Assembly: GCF_021134715.1 (NCBI RefSeq)
Contig: NC_060017.1
Coordinates: 186,001-250,000, forward strand
Source of the DNA: Daphnia pulex
Lineage: Eukaryota; Arthropoda; Branchiopoda; Diplostraca; Daphniidae
Direction of reading: 5' to 3'
DNA: 64,000 bases
Position numbers and translations under genes: made by a program
In this document: in pieces, positions 1-10,389 of the stretch
Position numbering within the stretch: position 1 is the first letter of the stretch
Layout of the letters: every line of letters begins with the position of its first letter
Notes under the pieces: model-generated
What the model saw: the letters and a program-made list of their open reading frames with translations, nothing else
The model's database searches: none
Told to the model about the DNA's origin: nothing

Positions 1-840
1 TTTCTACCAAATTAGCTTATTTAAAGAACAAAACAAAAAAAGACAAGGACACATAGACAAAGGGAAGACAAGGTCTGGAAGGTTACCGCACCTCTTTCGC
101 ACCTTTCTTCTGTCCTTTCCACCCTATTTCCTTCAGACTTATTTCCAAAACAAATTTCTCTAGGGTGGTTGGGTGGGAAAAATATAACAAACTGAACACA
201 ACAGATATTTCTTTACACATGAGTCAGAGATTGCGAAAAAAACCTGAGAACCAGGAAAAAACAGACAATCATAAAGCCAAGGAATTCCGAATGACAACAT
301 GTGAAACATAAACAAACCAGGTATAATTGTTGATGCGATGGACCTCTCCCAGCCTTTAGCGAAACTCGAGCCAAACTATCATTTCTGCCCGTAACGCCTG
401 TTAGAATCCTTAGCGTTTCTAGGCGGCTGGATTCTGAATACAAAAAATTAAAAACATAAAGAAAAAACCAATTGAATGTTTGGGAGGGATCCAAAAAAGA
501 AGGGCGGGGAGAAGACCCTTAGGGTCTTCTCTCATTCATCTAAGTACAATTCTAATTACCCCCCATCATGCGGCCTTCGCGGAAACAACGACAAATCAAT
601 CCCCGCAAAAACTTGAAGAGGTTGAAGAACTTGAAGATGGGATGGGTAGGAGACGGACCAGATGTTCGAGACGACAGACTGATTTGTCGTTGTTTCCGCT
701 AAGTCCGCATGATGGCGCTGATTCTTTTTCTATTGTGTCTCTACGATAGAATATTACAGAGAGAAAGAGTGGGAAAATAATAATAGACGGGAAAAAAAGA
801 AACGCTTAAAAGAAATCAAGACAAGAAAAGCAAAAGCAAG
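1..840. other. non-coding flank, nothing recognised
   Basis: No protein family, RNA gene or repeat was recognised here. Short open frames exist but show no domain and no convincing splice sites. The stretch lies downstream (in minus-strand sense) of the last importin-alpha fragment. Confidence 0.5.
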
Positions 841-844
841 AATA

Positions 845-1232
845 GGATAAAAAATCGCTTCGAAGCTCTGGTCCGTCTCCGGCGATGTTGCCGAGAGCAC
901 AAACAGCTGGCTCGGCCACAACTGGACGAGGTGACCCCAACGGGGGAATGACGCCAGCAACAGCCCCAGCACTGACGACAGCGTTTGTCTGGTCAGATGT
1001 GCCTGAAGCACTGTTTGTGAGAGCCCAGGCTGACTCAAACTGAAGATCGGGGCTGAAACATAGAAACACCATTAGGAAATGTTCAGAAACCAAGACAGAC
1101 ACTAGACATACTTGTTACGATTGAACAACTCCACCAGCTTCGGAAAATTTGCATTGATGAGGATGTCAATGGGTGGATTACGGGCAGCGTGGGTTGCAGT
1201 GATTTCCTTGTTCTCGTCACCACTGTCGATAC
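845..1232 (-). pseudogene. importin-alpha fragment, ARM repeats 1-3 in two exons
   Basis: Two minus-strand exons resemble the first armadillo repeats of importin subunit alpha, the cytosolic receptor for classical nuclear localisation signals. Exon 1232-1112 carries AARNPPIDILINANFPKLVE. It ends at an AACAA|GTATG donor. The next exon begins at 1052 after a TTTCAG acceptor and carries [23 protein letters not shown] and [13 protein letters not shown], then loses similarity near 850. The LLSRE-type segment that normally separates AAR from PPID is missing in exon 1232-1112. No start codon, nuclear import cargo-binding remainder or C-terminus is present, so this is read as a gene remnant. Family identity is strong; pseudogene status is inference from truncation. 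Confidence 0.75.
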
Positions 1233-1289
1233 CTGAATGATAATGAAATGCAAGTGAAAAGAAGCAATTTTGAAAAAAAAAACTGTCAA

Positions 1290-2115
1290 CACATACCATT
1301 CACTATGTCCTCAATGTTCATGTTGGCTGCAGCCATGCGATTTTGTTCTTGGAGAGGGCTGAGGGGCTCATCATCACTCTTAAGGTTTCGTCTCTTCAGC
1401 AAGTGATCTTCCTTCTTGGCTTTCCTTACCGTTCTTAGAGTGGGGATGATCACGGCTACCTTAACGTGGTCCAGCAAAGCGACAGGCCGCGAGACGACCC
1501 CGGCGTCAACAACCTCCTGAATCGGAACAACATTAGCATTGATGGGGATGTCAATGGGTGGATTACGTTCCCTGCTGAAGATTTTACGGGCAACGTGGGT
1601 TATTGCAGTGATTTCCTTGTTCTCGTCACCACTGTTGATACCTGCATGATAATGAAATACACGTGAGAAGAAGCAATTTTGAAAACAAATCTGTCCACAC
1701 ATACCATTCACTATGTCCTCAATGTTCATGTTGGCTGCAGCCATGCGATTTGGTTCTTGGAGAGGGCAAAGGGGCTCATCATCACTCTTAAGGTTTCGTC
1801 TCTTCAGCAAGTGATCTTCCTTCTTGGCTCTATCAAGAATTTTTCGCAACTCAGCATACACCTCAGTACGTTTCCTCTTCTTTATTTCCTGTGCAAGTAA
1901 GATGAAAAAATATTAGATTTGAGATGAGGTGACCCCAACAGGGAAATGGAGCCAGCAACAGCCCCAGCACTGACGACAGCCTTTGTCAGGACATTATTCT
2001 TTTCGTCTAAATGGCACCTCCTTTGCCATAAGGCTTTGACTTCTGGAAACTGTTTATCAATAGTTTCCAGGTTAAGTCTCTTCAGCAAGTGATTTTCCTT
2101 CTTGGCTTTCCTTAC
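1290..2115 (-). pseudogene. importin-alpha chimeric unit (left part of array)
   Basis: This is the left-hand, more diverged piece of the importin-alpha tandem array. Read on the minus strand it contains the importin-beta-binding (IBB) segment AKKEDHLLKRRNL followed by PLQEPNRMAAANMNIEDIVNG, then an ARM1 fragment, then an ARM5-6 fragment (EVVDAGV, TLRTV), fused directly back onto a second IBB segment. In a normal importin alpha the IBB comes once, at the N-terminus, and these ARM pieces are hundreds of residues apart, so the order is scrambled. The ARM1 piece here keeps ARKIFSRERNPPID, which the other units have lost. The unit is cut at 2115 by the retrotransposon and continues at 6795. Confidence 0.75.
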
Positions 2116-2120
2116 TAGAA

Positions 2121-2238
2121 TGACCTGGCAATGATGTCTCCCCCTTCCCCTCGTTATGTGAGCCAGTGTGTAGAGCTCAAGCGTAGGATACGGTCTTGCT
2201 TGTACCCGACTCCCTTCTTATTACACGGACTTGATACA
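2121..2238 (+). repeat. 5' LTR (118 bp)
   Basis: A direct repeat starting TGACCTGGCA and ending in TACA is found here and at 6665-6782, both copies being 118 bp with TG...CA ends. By eye the copies differ at five positions. The element may extend a few bases beyond these ends, because the host sequence stops at 2115. No tRNA-complementary primer binding site was recognised directly downstream. Confidence 0.85.
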
Positions 2239-2469
2239 ACCCCGTGTTTCTCCATTTACACTGTGTACCCTTACCTAAAATGTGGATGTGAATTATATTA
2301 CCCTTTGTGTTGTGACGCATCACAGACTACATCGTACTCAAACTCAGCCATATCCCGCAGCACATTTTTTCATCCGCCATTTTGTTTTTGTGTGATCGGT
2401 TTTTTTCTTTGCGCGTCCCCGCCTGCGGTCACCCTCCGTGTTGGGCGCATCTGATCTTCGTCGTCCACC

Positions 2470-3465
2470 ATGCCCCCGAAGCCATTTAAGCCCTACGGCT
2501 CCCCGCCTCCGTTCGATTTTGACGAATATAAGGACGCCTTTGAGCTCTGGCAGCGCCAGTGGACTATATTTTTGGCCTTATCTACCATCGATACAGCCCT
2601 TCCCCAAGCGGACCGCGTGTCCTATAAGGCAAATATCCTGCTGTCCTGCTTATCGAAGCCTACTTTACAGGCCATCTGCACGATGGGCTTGTCTGATATC
2701 GAACTTGGTGACCCCGATATTATCATCGGCAAACTTCGTGAACGGTGTAACGCTGGGGGGAATTGCCACGTTTGGCGCCAACAATTTGCCCTTCGTATCC
2801 AACGTGAAAAAGAATCGGTAGACAGTTGGGTTTGCGAGCTGCGCGATCTCGCACAAAAATGCGAATTCAACACGGATTGCTGCAACAAATGCCAGGACAC
2901 CCGGTTGTTGGGCCAAATCATTTACGGCGTCCACAGTGATGAAGTTCGGCGTAAGTTGTTGCAGGAAGGCGCTACACTATCCCTCAACAACGCTTTAACA
3001 ACACTGCGCACGGCCGAAGCAACACTAATGCAGGCAGCTAACCTGCGGCAAAACGATCCACCATCTATCCAGCAAATCAAAAACAATACCGCCAAAACCG
3101 ACTCAAAGTCCGCTGATCGTTCCCCGCACCCAGCTTTCCAACGCAACTTCCGGCGTGGCCCACCAGCAGGTGCCCCACCACACGGATTTTGGAACTGCGG
3201 AGCCGATTCGTTCCACCCAAAGTCTGAATGCCCAGCCAATGGAAAAGAATGTGGTGGTTGTGGCATAATAGGTCATTTTCAAAAAGTCTGCTCACGAAAA
3301 TCTTCGAAACCCGAGACAGCGGGAAGTATCGTCATCGGATCCATTTTACCAGGGGAACTTATTGAAACCAGCGTCTCGCCCGCCGACAGCGACACGCCCA
3401 CAGCAGTGCTCTTCCTGCCCGACACGGGCGCCTCGATTGATGCCGTACCACATGCACTTCACTAA
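2470..3465 (+). CDS. retrotransposon gag with protease start (ends in premature stop)
   Basis: A 331-residue frame begins at an ATG in a CACCATG context. The N-terminal two thirds are gag-like, with no strong motif. A CCHC zinc knuckle is intact at C261, C264, H269 and C274; a preceding knuckle has lost its first cysteine (FWNC). The aspartic protease active site DTGA is at residues 318-321. The TAA that ends the frame lies in the same frame as the downstream reverse transcriptase and falls inside the protease domain, so it is more likely a nonsense mutation than a natural gag-pol boundary. Gag would form the particle that packages the element RNA; protease would process it. Confidence 0.8.
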   Translation: MPPKPFKPYGSPPPFDFDEYKDAFELWQRQWTIFLALSTIDTALPQADRVSYKANILLSCLSKPTLQAICTMGLSDIELGDPDIIIGKLRERCNAGGNCHVWRQQFALRIQREKESVDSWVCELRDLAQKCEFNTDCCNKCQDTRLLGQIIYGVHSDEVRRKLLQEGATLSLNNALTTLRTAEATLMQAANLRQNDPPSIQQIKNNTAKTDSKSADRSPHPAFQRNFRRGPPAGAPPHGFWNCGADSFHPKSECPANGKECGGCGIIGHFQKVCSRKSSKPETAGSIVIGSILPGELIETSVSPADSDTPTAVLFLPDTGASIDAVPHALH

Positions 3466-3717
3466 TCGCGATTCGTCGCGACTCCACTTTGCCCCATCAC
3501 AACGCGAGCCGTAACGGCGACTGGCGATGCCATAACGTCATTTGGCACCTTCCAGGCAACCATCAGCGTAGGACCTGTCAACGGAGGCACGCCAGTACTT
3601 ACCACCATTCACGTTTCTAAAAATTTCCAGCAACCAGTTCTATCAAAAGAAACGCAGGTTCAGCAAATCACAGCCCATCCTACGGATTTAGAGAAAGCTA
3701 ATAAGCTGAAATATTTA

Positions 3718-4497
3718 ATGGCTGCCCATCCCCTCATCTTCGACGGTGTATGTCGCCCCATGGTAGGCCCTCCCTGCCACTTCCAGTTAGCCGACGGTGC
3801 CATACCATCCGCGATGAGAGGTTCGCGACCAGTCTCCGTCCCGTTGCTCCCAAAACTCAAAACAGAGCTGGATTCGCTCGAGGAGCAACAAATCATCTGC
3901 AAGGTCACCGAGCCGACAGCATGGGTCCACCCTATGGTCATCGCTCCGAAAAAGGACGGCAGCATACGCGTATGTGTCGATTTTACCCCCCTTAACGCCT
4001 TCATCGTCCGACCAACATTCGAAACTGCCACCCCGTTCCAGGCCGTCCGCTCGATTCCGGCCGGGATGCGCTTTTTCACCGTCATCGACGCGTTAAAAGG
4101 ATACCACCAGGTGCCATTAGACGACGAGTCAGCGACGATGACCACCTTCTCAACCCCGTTCGGCCGCTACATGTACCGCCGGTTGCCTTTCGGTGTTTGC
4201 CACGCCGGTGATGACTACAGCCGACGCGTTTCGGCTGTATTCGATGATATTCCAAATTGCCGTCGGATAATTGAAGACATCCTCATATTCTCCGAGACAT
4301 ACGAGGAGCACATTTCTCTCGTCCAACAAGTGTTCCAGCGCGCTGCCGACAACCAAATCGCCATCAACACCGGTAAAATCCAATTTGCCCAGCCGTCCGT
4401 TCTGTTCGGCGGCTATATCCTGAGCAACACCGGCTTCCAGCCGAACTCTAATCGGCCATCAGTCGATTTCCTACCCCCACCAACATCACGGAGATGA
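3718..4497 (+). pseudogene. retrotransposon reverse transcriptase, frame-broken
   Basis: This frame encodes a Ty3/gypsy reverse transcriptase core. Numbering from the ATG at 3718, it shows PMVIAPKKDGSIRVCVDF (72-89), the first catalytic aspartate in FTVIDALKGYHQVPL (D124) and RRLPFGV (154-160). The catalytic pair normally written xDD reads I-E-D (E186, D187), so the first aspartate is replaced by glutamate. The reading frame is in phase with the preceding gag frame and runs open upstream of this ATG to the gag stop. Similarity leaves the frame at about 4445-4465, after which homologous sequence continues in another frame. The copy is therefore inactive as annotated. Confidence 0.85.
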
Positions 4498-4513
4498 GAG
4501 CATTCCACGGTCT

Positions 4514-5284
4514 GTGCCAGCAGATGGGCAATTTCTCCGACAACTTAGCAGCGGCACTCGCCCCCCTTTCCCCCCTCCTAAAAAAAATTTCCAGTGGGAA
4601 TGGACAACACAGCACGACGCCGCCTTCAACGCTACCCGCTCCGAATTGTCGTCTTCCGCCGAGCTGTCCTTTTACAACCCAGCACTACCCACGGCCCTCC
4701 ATGTCGATGCCTCCCGCCTGAGAGGTCTTGGTTTTATCCTCCGTCAACAAAATCCCAATGGGAAGTGGAACGTGGTCCAGGCCGGATCACGTTTTCTATC
4801 CGACGCGGAGACACGCTACGCCATGATCGAGCTGGAGTGCCTGGGTGCAGCCTGGGCCATGCAAAAGTGCCGGCAGTTTTTGGAAGGCCTCCGATCATTC
4901 CTCCTCCTCACGGATCATCGGCCGCTCATCCCGATCTTAAACTATTACAACTTGGACAAACTCGAAAACCCACGGATCCTGCGCCTACGCCTAAAAATGC
5001 AGCGTTATGCATTCACAGCCCGCTGGATCCCTGGGAAGGAGAATCTAATGGCCGACGCCCTCTCGCGTTCGCCTATCCGCCCCGCATATCCAGTGGATGA
5101 ACTGGCGGAAGGCCCAACATCATTCTCCACCCGTGTGGCGCTGATATCCACCATCGACGGATCAGACCCCTGCACGAGCGACCCGCTCCTCGACAAGGTG
5201 TCAGCTGCCGCCGCGGTTGACCCTGTCATGATTGCTTTACGTGACGTCATCCGAACCGGTTTTCCCAACGAGAAATGCAACTAA
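4514..5284 (+). pseudogene. retrotransposon RNase H region, frame-broken
   Basis: The RNase H region has VDASRLRGLGFILRQ, YAMIELECLGAAWAMQKC, LLTDHRPLIPILN and WIPGKENLMADALSR, in the usual order for Ty3/gypsy elements. The segment just upstream (about 4460-4578, FHGLCQQMGNFSDNLAAALA) sits in a different frame; an eight-A run at 4580-4587 is the likely second slip point. The frame stops at TAA 5282-5284 although homology to the connection and integrase domain continues in the same frame. RNase H would remove the RNA strand of the cDNA hybrid. Confidence 0.85.
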
Positions 5285-5353
5285 CCGCTGCCCCTTCGTC
5301 CTTTCTGGTGCGTCAGAAGCCTCCTCGCCATCGACAAAGACGACGATATCATC

Positions 5354-6082
5354 GTGATGGGCTGCCGTGTCGTCATTCCAGAGGCCGTTCGTCGTGAGGT
5401 CCTCAAAAATCTTATCTTGATGCACCAGGGCGCAACAAAGTTACGGCAACGGGCCCGTCAAACCATGTATTGGCCGTCCATGGACAGCGAGATCATCACC
5501 GCGGCCCGTGCTTGTCCCACTTGCACTGAACATCTTCCCTCACACCCGCCGGAACCTTTGCTGCCCCACCAGAAAGCATCGCGGCCGTTCGAGTTTATCC
5601 ATGCCGACCTCAGATGCCACAACGGTCGCGATTTTTTAATTATCGCAGACCAATTCAGCGGATGGCCCCACGTCGTCCCATTCCCGGACAAAAACACCTC
5701 TGCACGCAAGGTGGTCGACGCTCTCCGCTCCTTCTTTGCCTTTGGCGCGGGTGCACCAATCAAATTTTGGTCGGACGGCGGGCCCCAGTTCACTGCAGAC
5801 GAATTTCAGTCCTTTCTTCGTGAATGGGGCATCAGCCACGGCACTTCCTCGGCAGGGTACCCACAATCTAACGGCTTTGTGGAGGTGTCCGTAAAGAGCA
5901 TGAAAAAGCTCATCCGCGGATCGTGGTCGGCGGGCTCTTTCGACATGGACCAATTCAGCAAAGGCCTCCTACTCTACCGCAACGCACCACTTTCTGGTGG
6001 AGCTTCACCCGCCCAGCTAGTTTTTAATCGGCCCGTCAGAGATTGCCTTCCGGCCCACCGCCGCGCATTCGCACCCCAATGA
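5354..6082 (+). pseudogene. retrotransposon integrase core
   Basis: The integrase frame has a damaged N-terminal HHCC zinc finger: H23, C53 and C56 are visible, but the expected earlier histidine position reads I (LILMHQG). The DDE catalytic core is present with D84 (HADLRC), D140 (WSDGGPQF) and E176 (PQSNGFVEVS). It is in phase with the RNase H frame, separated from it by one TAA, and ends at an in-frame TGA before the C-terminal domain. Integrase would join the cDNA ends to target DNA. Confidence 0.85.
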
Positions 6083-6115
6083 CAAAAATCGGCCGTACAA
6101 CTTGAGAAGCAGGCC

Positions 6116-6553
6116 TTGCGCGCCCGCACTCTTCATGCAGCTCATTTCAACCAGCGCGCGCACCCTCTCCCTCCGTTTTCCATCGGTGATTCCGTCGTCA
6201 TCCAGAACCACTTAAATAAACGCTGGTCAACCCCTGGTATCATCGTCGAAACCGGCCCATTCCGCGATTATTTAATCAAGACCCCAGCTGGTCGGCTCTT
6301 ACGCCGCAATCGTCGCCTTTTGCGTCGTCACTACCCTTTGGCGACACCAGCACCATCGGTTCATGGCCCACCGGATCGCCCAGCACAACCTTCAACGACT
6401 TCCACCCCCAATTCGCTGACGCCGGATGGTCCAGCCACACCGACAGCCGAAGCCCCCCGTCGCTCTGCCCGAATCCGCAACAGATCCAACAAAAATGAAC
6501 TCGCATTATGTTTATCGACCCCTAAGTTTCTTTCTTTCCATCCTCTGTTATAA
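6116..6553 (+). pseudogene. retrotransposon integrase C-terminal segment
   Basis: In phase with the integrase core beyond the TGA at 6080-6082. It carries the small C-terminal fold (FSIGDSVVIQNHLNKRW, then PGIIVETGPFRDYLI) and a proline, threonine and serine-rich tail with PRRSARIRN, common at the end of Ty3/gypsy pol. It is followed by an A/G-rich stretch at 6605-6664 that could have served as polypurine tract. Confidence 0.75.
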
Positions 6554-6664
6554 TGTCATGCTTTCCCCATTTGCCATGTCAGAACCCAGCCCGTAATCAA
6601 ATCACAATGCAAAAAAAAAGAAAACAACAAAAGAAAAAAAAATCCGAAAACAAAGAACATGGAA

Positions 6665-6782
6665 TGACCTGGCAATGATGTCTCCCCCTCCCCCCCGTTA
6701 TGTGAGCCAGTGTGTAGAGCTCAAGCGTAGGATACGGTCTTGCTTGTACCCGGCTCCCTTTTTATTACACGGACTTCATACA
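6665..6782 (+). repeat. 3' LTR (118 bp)
   Basis: Second copy of the 118-bp terminal repeat, starting TGACCTGGCA and ending TACA, preceded by an A/G-rich stretch. Twelve further bases (6783-6794) separate it from the resumption of importin sequence at 6795 and may belong to the element end or to the damaged target. Confidence 0.85.
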
Positions 6783-6794
6783 GACTTCTTTCCT

Positions 6795-9700
6795 CTTACC
6801 GTTCTCAGAGTGGGGGTGATTACGGCCGCCACAACGTGGTCCAGCAAAGCGACAGGCCGCGGGACGACCCCGGCGTTAACAACCTCCTGAATCGGAACAA
6901 CATTTGCATTGATGGGGATGTCAATGGGTGGATTACGGGCAGCGTGGGTTGCAGTGATTTCCTTGTTCTCGTCACCACTGTCGATACCTGCATGATAATG
7001 AAATACACATGAGAAGAAGCAATTTTGAAAAAAAAACTGTCAACACATACCATTCACTATGTCCTCAATGTTCATGTTGGCTGCAGCCATGCGATTTGGT
7101 TCTTGGAGAGGGCTGAGGGGCTCATCATCACTCTTAAGGTTTCGTCTCTTCAGCAAGTGATCTTCCTTCTTGGCTCTATCAAGAATTTTTCGCAACTCAG
7201 CATACACCTCAGTACGTTTCCTCCTCTTTATTTCCTGTGCAAGTAAGATGAAAAAATATTAGATTTGAGATGAGGTGACCCCAACAGGGAAATGGAGCCG
7301 GCAACAGCCCCAGCACTGACGACAGCCTTTGTCAGGACATTATTCTTTTCGTCTAAATGGCACCTCCTTTGCCATAAGGCTTTGACTTCTGGAAACTGTT
7401 TATCAATAGTTTCCAGGTTACGTCTCTTCAGCAAGTGATCTTCCTTCTTGGCTTTCCTTACCGTTCTCAGAGTGGGGGTGATCACGGCCGCCACAACGTG
7501 GTCCAGCAAAGCGACAGGCCGCGGGACGACCCCGGCGTCAACAACCTCCTGAATCGGAACAACATTTGCATTGATGGGGATGTCAATGGGTGGATTACGG
7601 GCAGCGTGGGTTGCAGTGATTTCCTTGTTCTCGTCACCACTGTCGATACCTGCATGATAATGAAATACACGTGAGAAGAAGCAATTTTGAAAAAAAAACT
7701 GTCAACACATACCATTCACTAAGTCCTCAATGTTCATGTTGGCTGCAGCCATGCGATTTGGTTCTTAGAGAGGGCTGAGGGGCTCATCATCACTCTTAAG
7801 GTTTCGTCTCTTCAGCAAGTGATCTTCCTTCTTGGCTCTATCAAGAATTTTTCGCAACTCAGCATACACCTCAGTACGTTTCCTCCTCTTTATTTCCTGT
7901 GCAAGTAAGATGAAAAAATATTAGATTTGAGATGAGGTGACCCCAACAGGGAAATGGAGCCGGCAACAGCCCCAGCACTGACGACAGCCTTTGTCAGGAC
8001 ATTATTCTGTTCGTCTAAATGGCACCTCCTTTGCCATAAGGCTTTGACTTCTGGAAACTGTTTATCAATAGTTTCCAGGTTACGTCTCTTCAGCAAGTGA
8101 TCTTCCTTCTTGGCTTTCCTTGCCGTTCTCAGAGTGGGGGTGATCATGGCCGCCACAACGTGGTCCAGCAAAGCGACAGGCCGCGGGACGACCCCGGCGT
8201 CAACAACCTCCTGAATCGGAACAACATTTGCATTGATGGGGATGTCAATGGGTGGATTACGGGCAGCGTGGGTTGCAGTGATTTCCTTGTTCTCGTCACC
8301 ACTGTCGATACCTGCATGATAATGAAATACACGTGAGAAGAAGCAATTTTGAAAAAAAAACTGTCAACACATACCATTCACTAAGTCCTCAATGTTCATG
8401 TTGGCTGCAGCCATGCGATTTGGTTCTTAGAGAGGGCTGAGGGGCTCATCATCACTCTTAAGGTTTCGTCTCTTCAGCAAGTGATCTTCCTTCTTGGCTC
8501 TATCAAGAATTTTTCGCAACTCAGCATACACCTCAGTACGTTTCCTCCTCTTTATTTCCTGTGCAAGTAAGATGAAAAAATATTAGATTTGAGATGAGGT
8601 GACCCCAACAGGGAAATGGAGCCGGCAACAGCCCCAGCACTGACGACAGCCTTTGTCAGGACATTATTCTGTTCGTCTAAATGGCACCTCCTTTGCCATA
8701 AGGCTTTGACTTCTGGAAACTGTTTATCAATAGTTTCCAGGTTACGTCTCTTCAGCAAGTGATCTTCCTTCTTGGCTTTCCTTGCCGTTCTCAGAGTGGG
8801 GGTGATCACGGCCGCCACAACGTGGTCCAGCAAAGCGACAGGCCGCGGGACGACCCCGGCGTCAACAACCTCCTGAATCGGAACAACATTTGCATTGATG
8901 GGGATGTCAATGGGTGGATTACGGGCAGCGTGGGTTGCAGTGATTTCCTTGTTCTCGTCACCACTGTCGATACCTGCATGATAATGAAATACACGTGAGA
9001 AGAAGCAATTTTGAAAAAAAAAAACTGTCAACACATACCATTCACTAATTCCTCAATGTTCATGTTGGCTGCAGCCATGCGATTTGGTTCTTAGAGAGGG
9101 CTGAGGGGCTCATCATCACTCTTAAGGTTTCGTCTCTTCAGCAAGTGATCTTCCTTCTTGGCTCTATCAAGAATTTTTCGCAACTCAGCATACACCTCAG
9201 TACGTTTCCTCCTCTTTATTTCCTGTGCAAGTAAGATGAAAAAATATTAGATTTGAGATGAGGTGACCCCAACAGGGAAATGGAGCCGGCAACAGCCCCA
9301 GCACTGACGACAGCCTTTGTCAGGACATTATTCTGTTCGTCTAAATGGCACCTCCTTTGCCATAAGGCTTTGACTTCTGGAAACTGTTTATCAATAGTTT
9401 CCAGGTTACGTCTCTTCAGCAAGTGATCTTCCTTCTTGGCTTTCCTTGCCGTTCTCAGAGTGGGGGTGATCACGGCCGCCACAACGTGGTCCAGCAAAGC
9501 GACAGGCCGCGGGACGACCCCGGCGTCAACAACCTCCTGAATCGGAACAACATTTGCATTGATGGGGATGTCAATGGGTGGATTACGGGCAGCGTGGGTT
9601 GCAGTGATTTCCTTGTTCTCGTCACCACTGTCGATACCTGCATGATAATGAAATACACGTGAGAAGAAGCAATTTTGAAAAAAAAACTGTCAACACATAC

Positions 9701-10080
9701 CATTCACTAAGTCCTCAATGTTCATGTTGGCTGCAGCCATGCGATTTGGTTCTTAGAGAGGGCTGAGGGGCTCATCATCACTCTTAAGGTTTCGTCTCTT
9801 CAGCAAGTGATCTTCCTTCTTGGCTCTATCAAGAATTTTTCGCAACTCAGCATACACCTCAGTACGTTTCCTCCTCTTTATTTCCTGTGCAAGTAAGATG
9901 AAAAATTATTAGATTTGAGATGAGGTGACCCCAACAGGGAAATGGAGCCGCCAACAGCCCCAGCACTGACGACAGCCTTTGTCAGGACATTATTCTTTTC
10001 GTCTAAATGGCACCTCCTTTGCCATAAGGCTTTGACTTCTGGAAACTGTTTATCAATAGTTTCCAGGTTACGTCTCTTCA
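6795..10080 (-). pseudogene. importin-alpha 662-bp tandem array (five units)
   Basis: Five head-to-tail units start at 6795, 7457, 8119, 8781 and 9445 (three of 662 bp, one of 664 bp; the last is interrupted). On the minus strand each unit holds an IBB segment (AELRKILDRAKKEDHLLKRR on its own short exon), the NIEDIVNG exon end with a GTATGTGT donor, an intron, an ARM1 fragment (ATHAARNPPIDIPINANVV), an ARM5-6 fragment fused to a second IBB start, and a segment ending [17 protein letters not shown]. Units 2-5 all carry the change CAA to TAA in PLQEPNR; unit 1 keeps CAA. They therefore descend from one already stop-containing unit. No complete importin can be assembled, so a pseudogene cluster is the best reading; use of single exons in a transcript cannot be excluded. 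Confidence 0.75.
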
Positions 10081-10285
10081 CCCTACTAGCACAGAGATAT
10101 CCATAGGATATCCTATGGATGTCAGAGCCGATCCAGTTGGATGTCCCAGTTGGACGTCCTATGGATGTTTAAAGGATATACTAATGTCCTCTCCTGTGGA
10201 CGTCCAACTTGGGATATCCATGGACGTCCAAAAAACGGACGTTTTTGGTATCAGTTAAAAATTTGGGAAAAATTAAAAGATCTAA

Positions 10286-10350
10286 CTTTAACGGGGATCG
10301 AACCCGGGACTCCTGAATGCCATGCCAGTGTTATGCATCAATGCTACACT
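10286..10350 (-). other. tRNA-like remnant inside the TIR element
   Basis: On the minus strand GGGTTCGATCCCC (10293-10305) matches a Pol III B box and T-loop, and TAGCATTGATGCATAACACTGG further upstream resembles a D-arm and A box. Acceptor and anticodon stems do not pair properly, so this is not called as a functional tRNA; it may be a SINE-type fragment captured by the element. Confidence 0.4.
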
Positions 10351-10389
10351 TGTTCTTATCAATATGAAACAAAGGGGATATTCAAGCTT

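Larger units (their letters stand above)
2116..6794 (+). mobile_element. decayed Ty3/gypsy (mag-like) LTR retrotransposon
   Basis: An LTR retrotransposon of about 4.7 kb is inserted in the importin array. In order it has a short 5' LTR, gag with a zinc knuckle, protease, reverse transcriptase, RNase H, integrase, an A/G-rich tract and a 3' LTR. The domain order (RT-RNase H-IN) is that of Ty3/gypsy. The short LTRs and sequence style resemble the mag lineage, which is inference. The importin sequence stops after CTTAC (2111-2115) and resumes at CTTAC (6795-6799), a plausible 5-bp target duplication. Pol is broken by stops at 3463-3465, 5282-5284 and 6080-6082 and by frame changes near 4445-4465 and at the A-run 4580-4587, so the copy cannot make a complete polyprotein. 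No envelope gene is seen. Confidence 0.9.

Noticed and set aside
7435..9662. Recurrent 79-codon plus-strand frames (repeated four times)
   Set aside because: They are antisense shadows of the minus-strand importin exons, repeated because the DNA is repeated.
6795..10080. CRISPR-like regular spacing of repeats
   Set aside because: Units are 662-bp eukaryotic exon duplications with no short repeat-spacer structure.
10286..10350. Functional tRNA gene
   Set aside because: T-arm is good but acceptor and anticodon stems do not pair, so only a tRNA-like remnant is reported.
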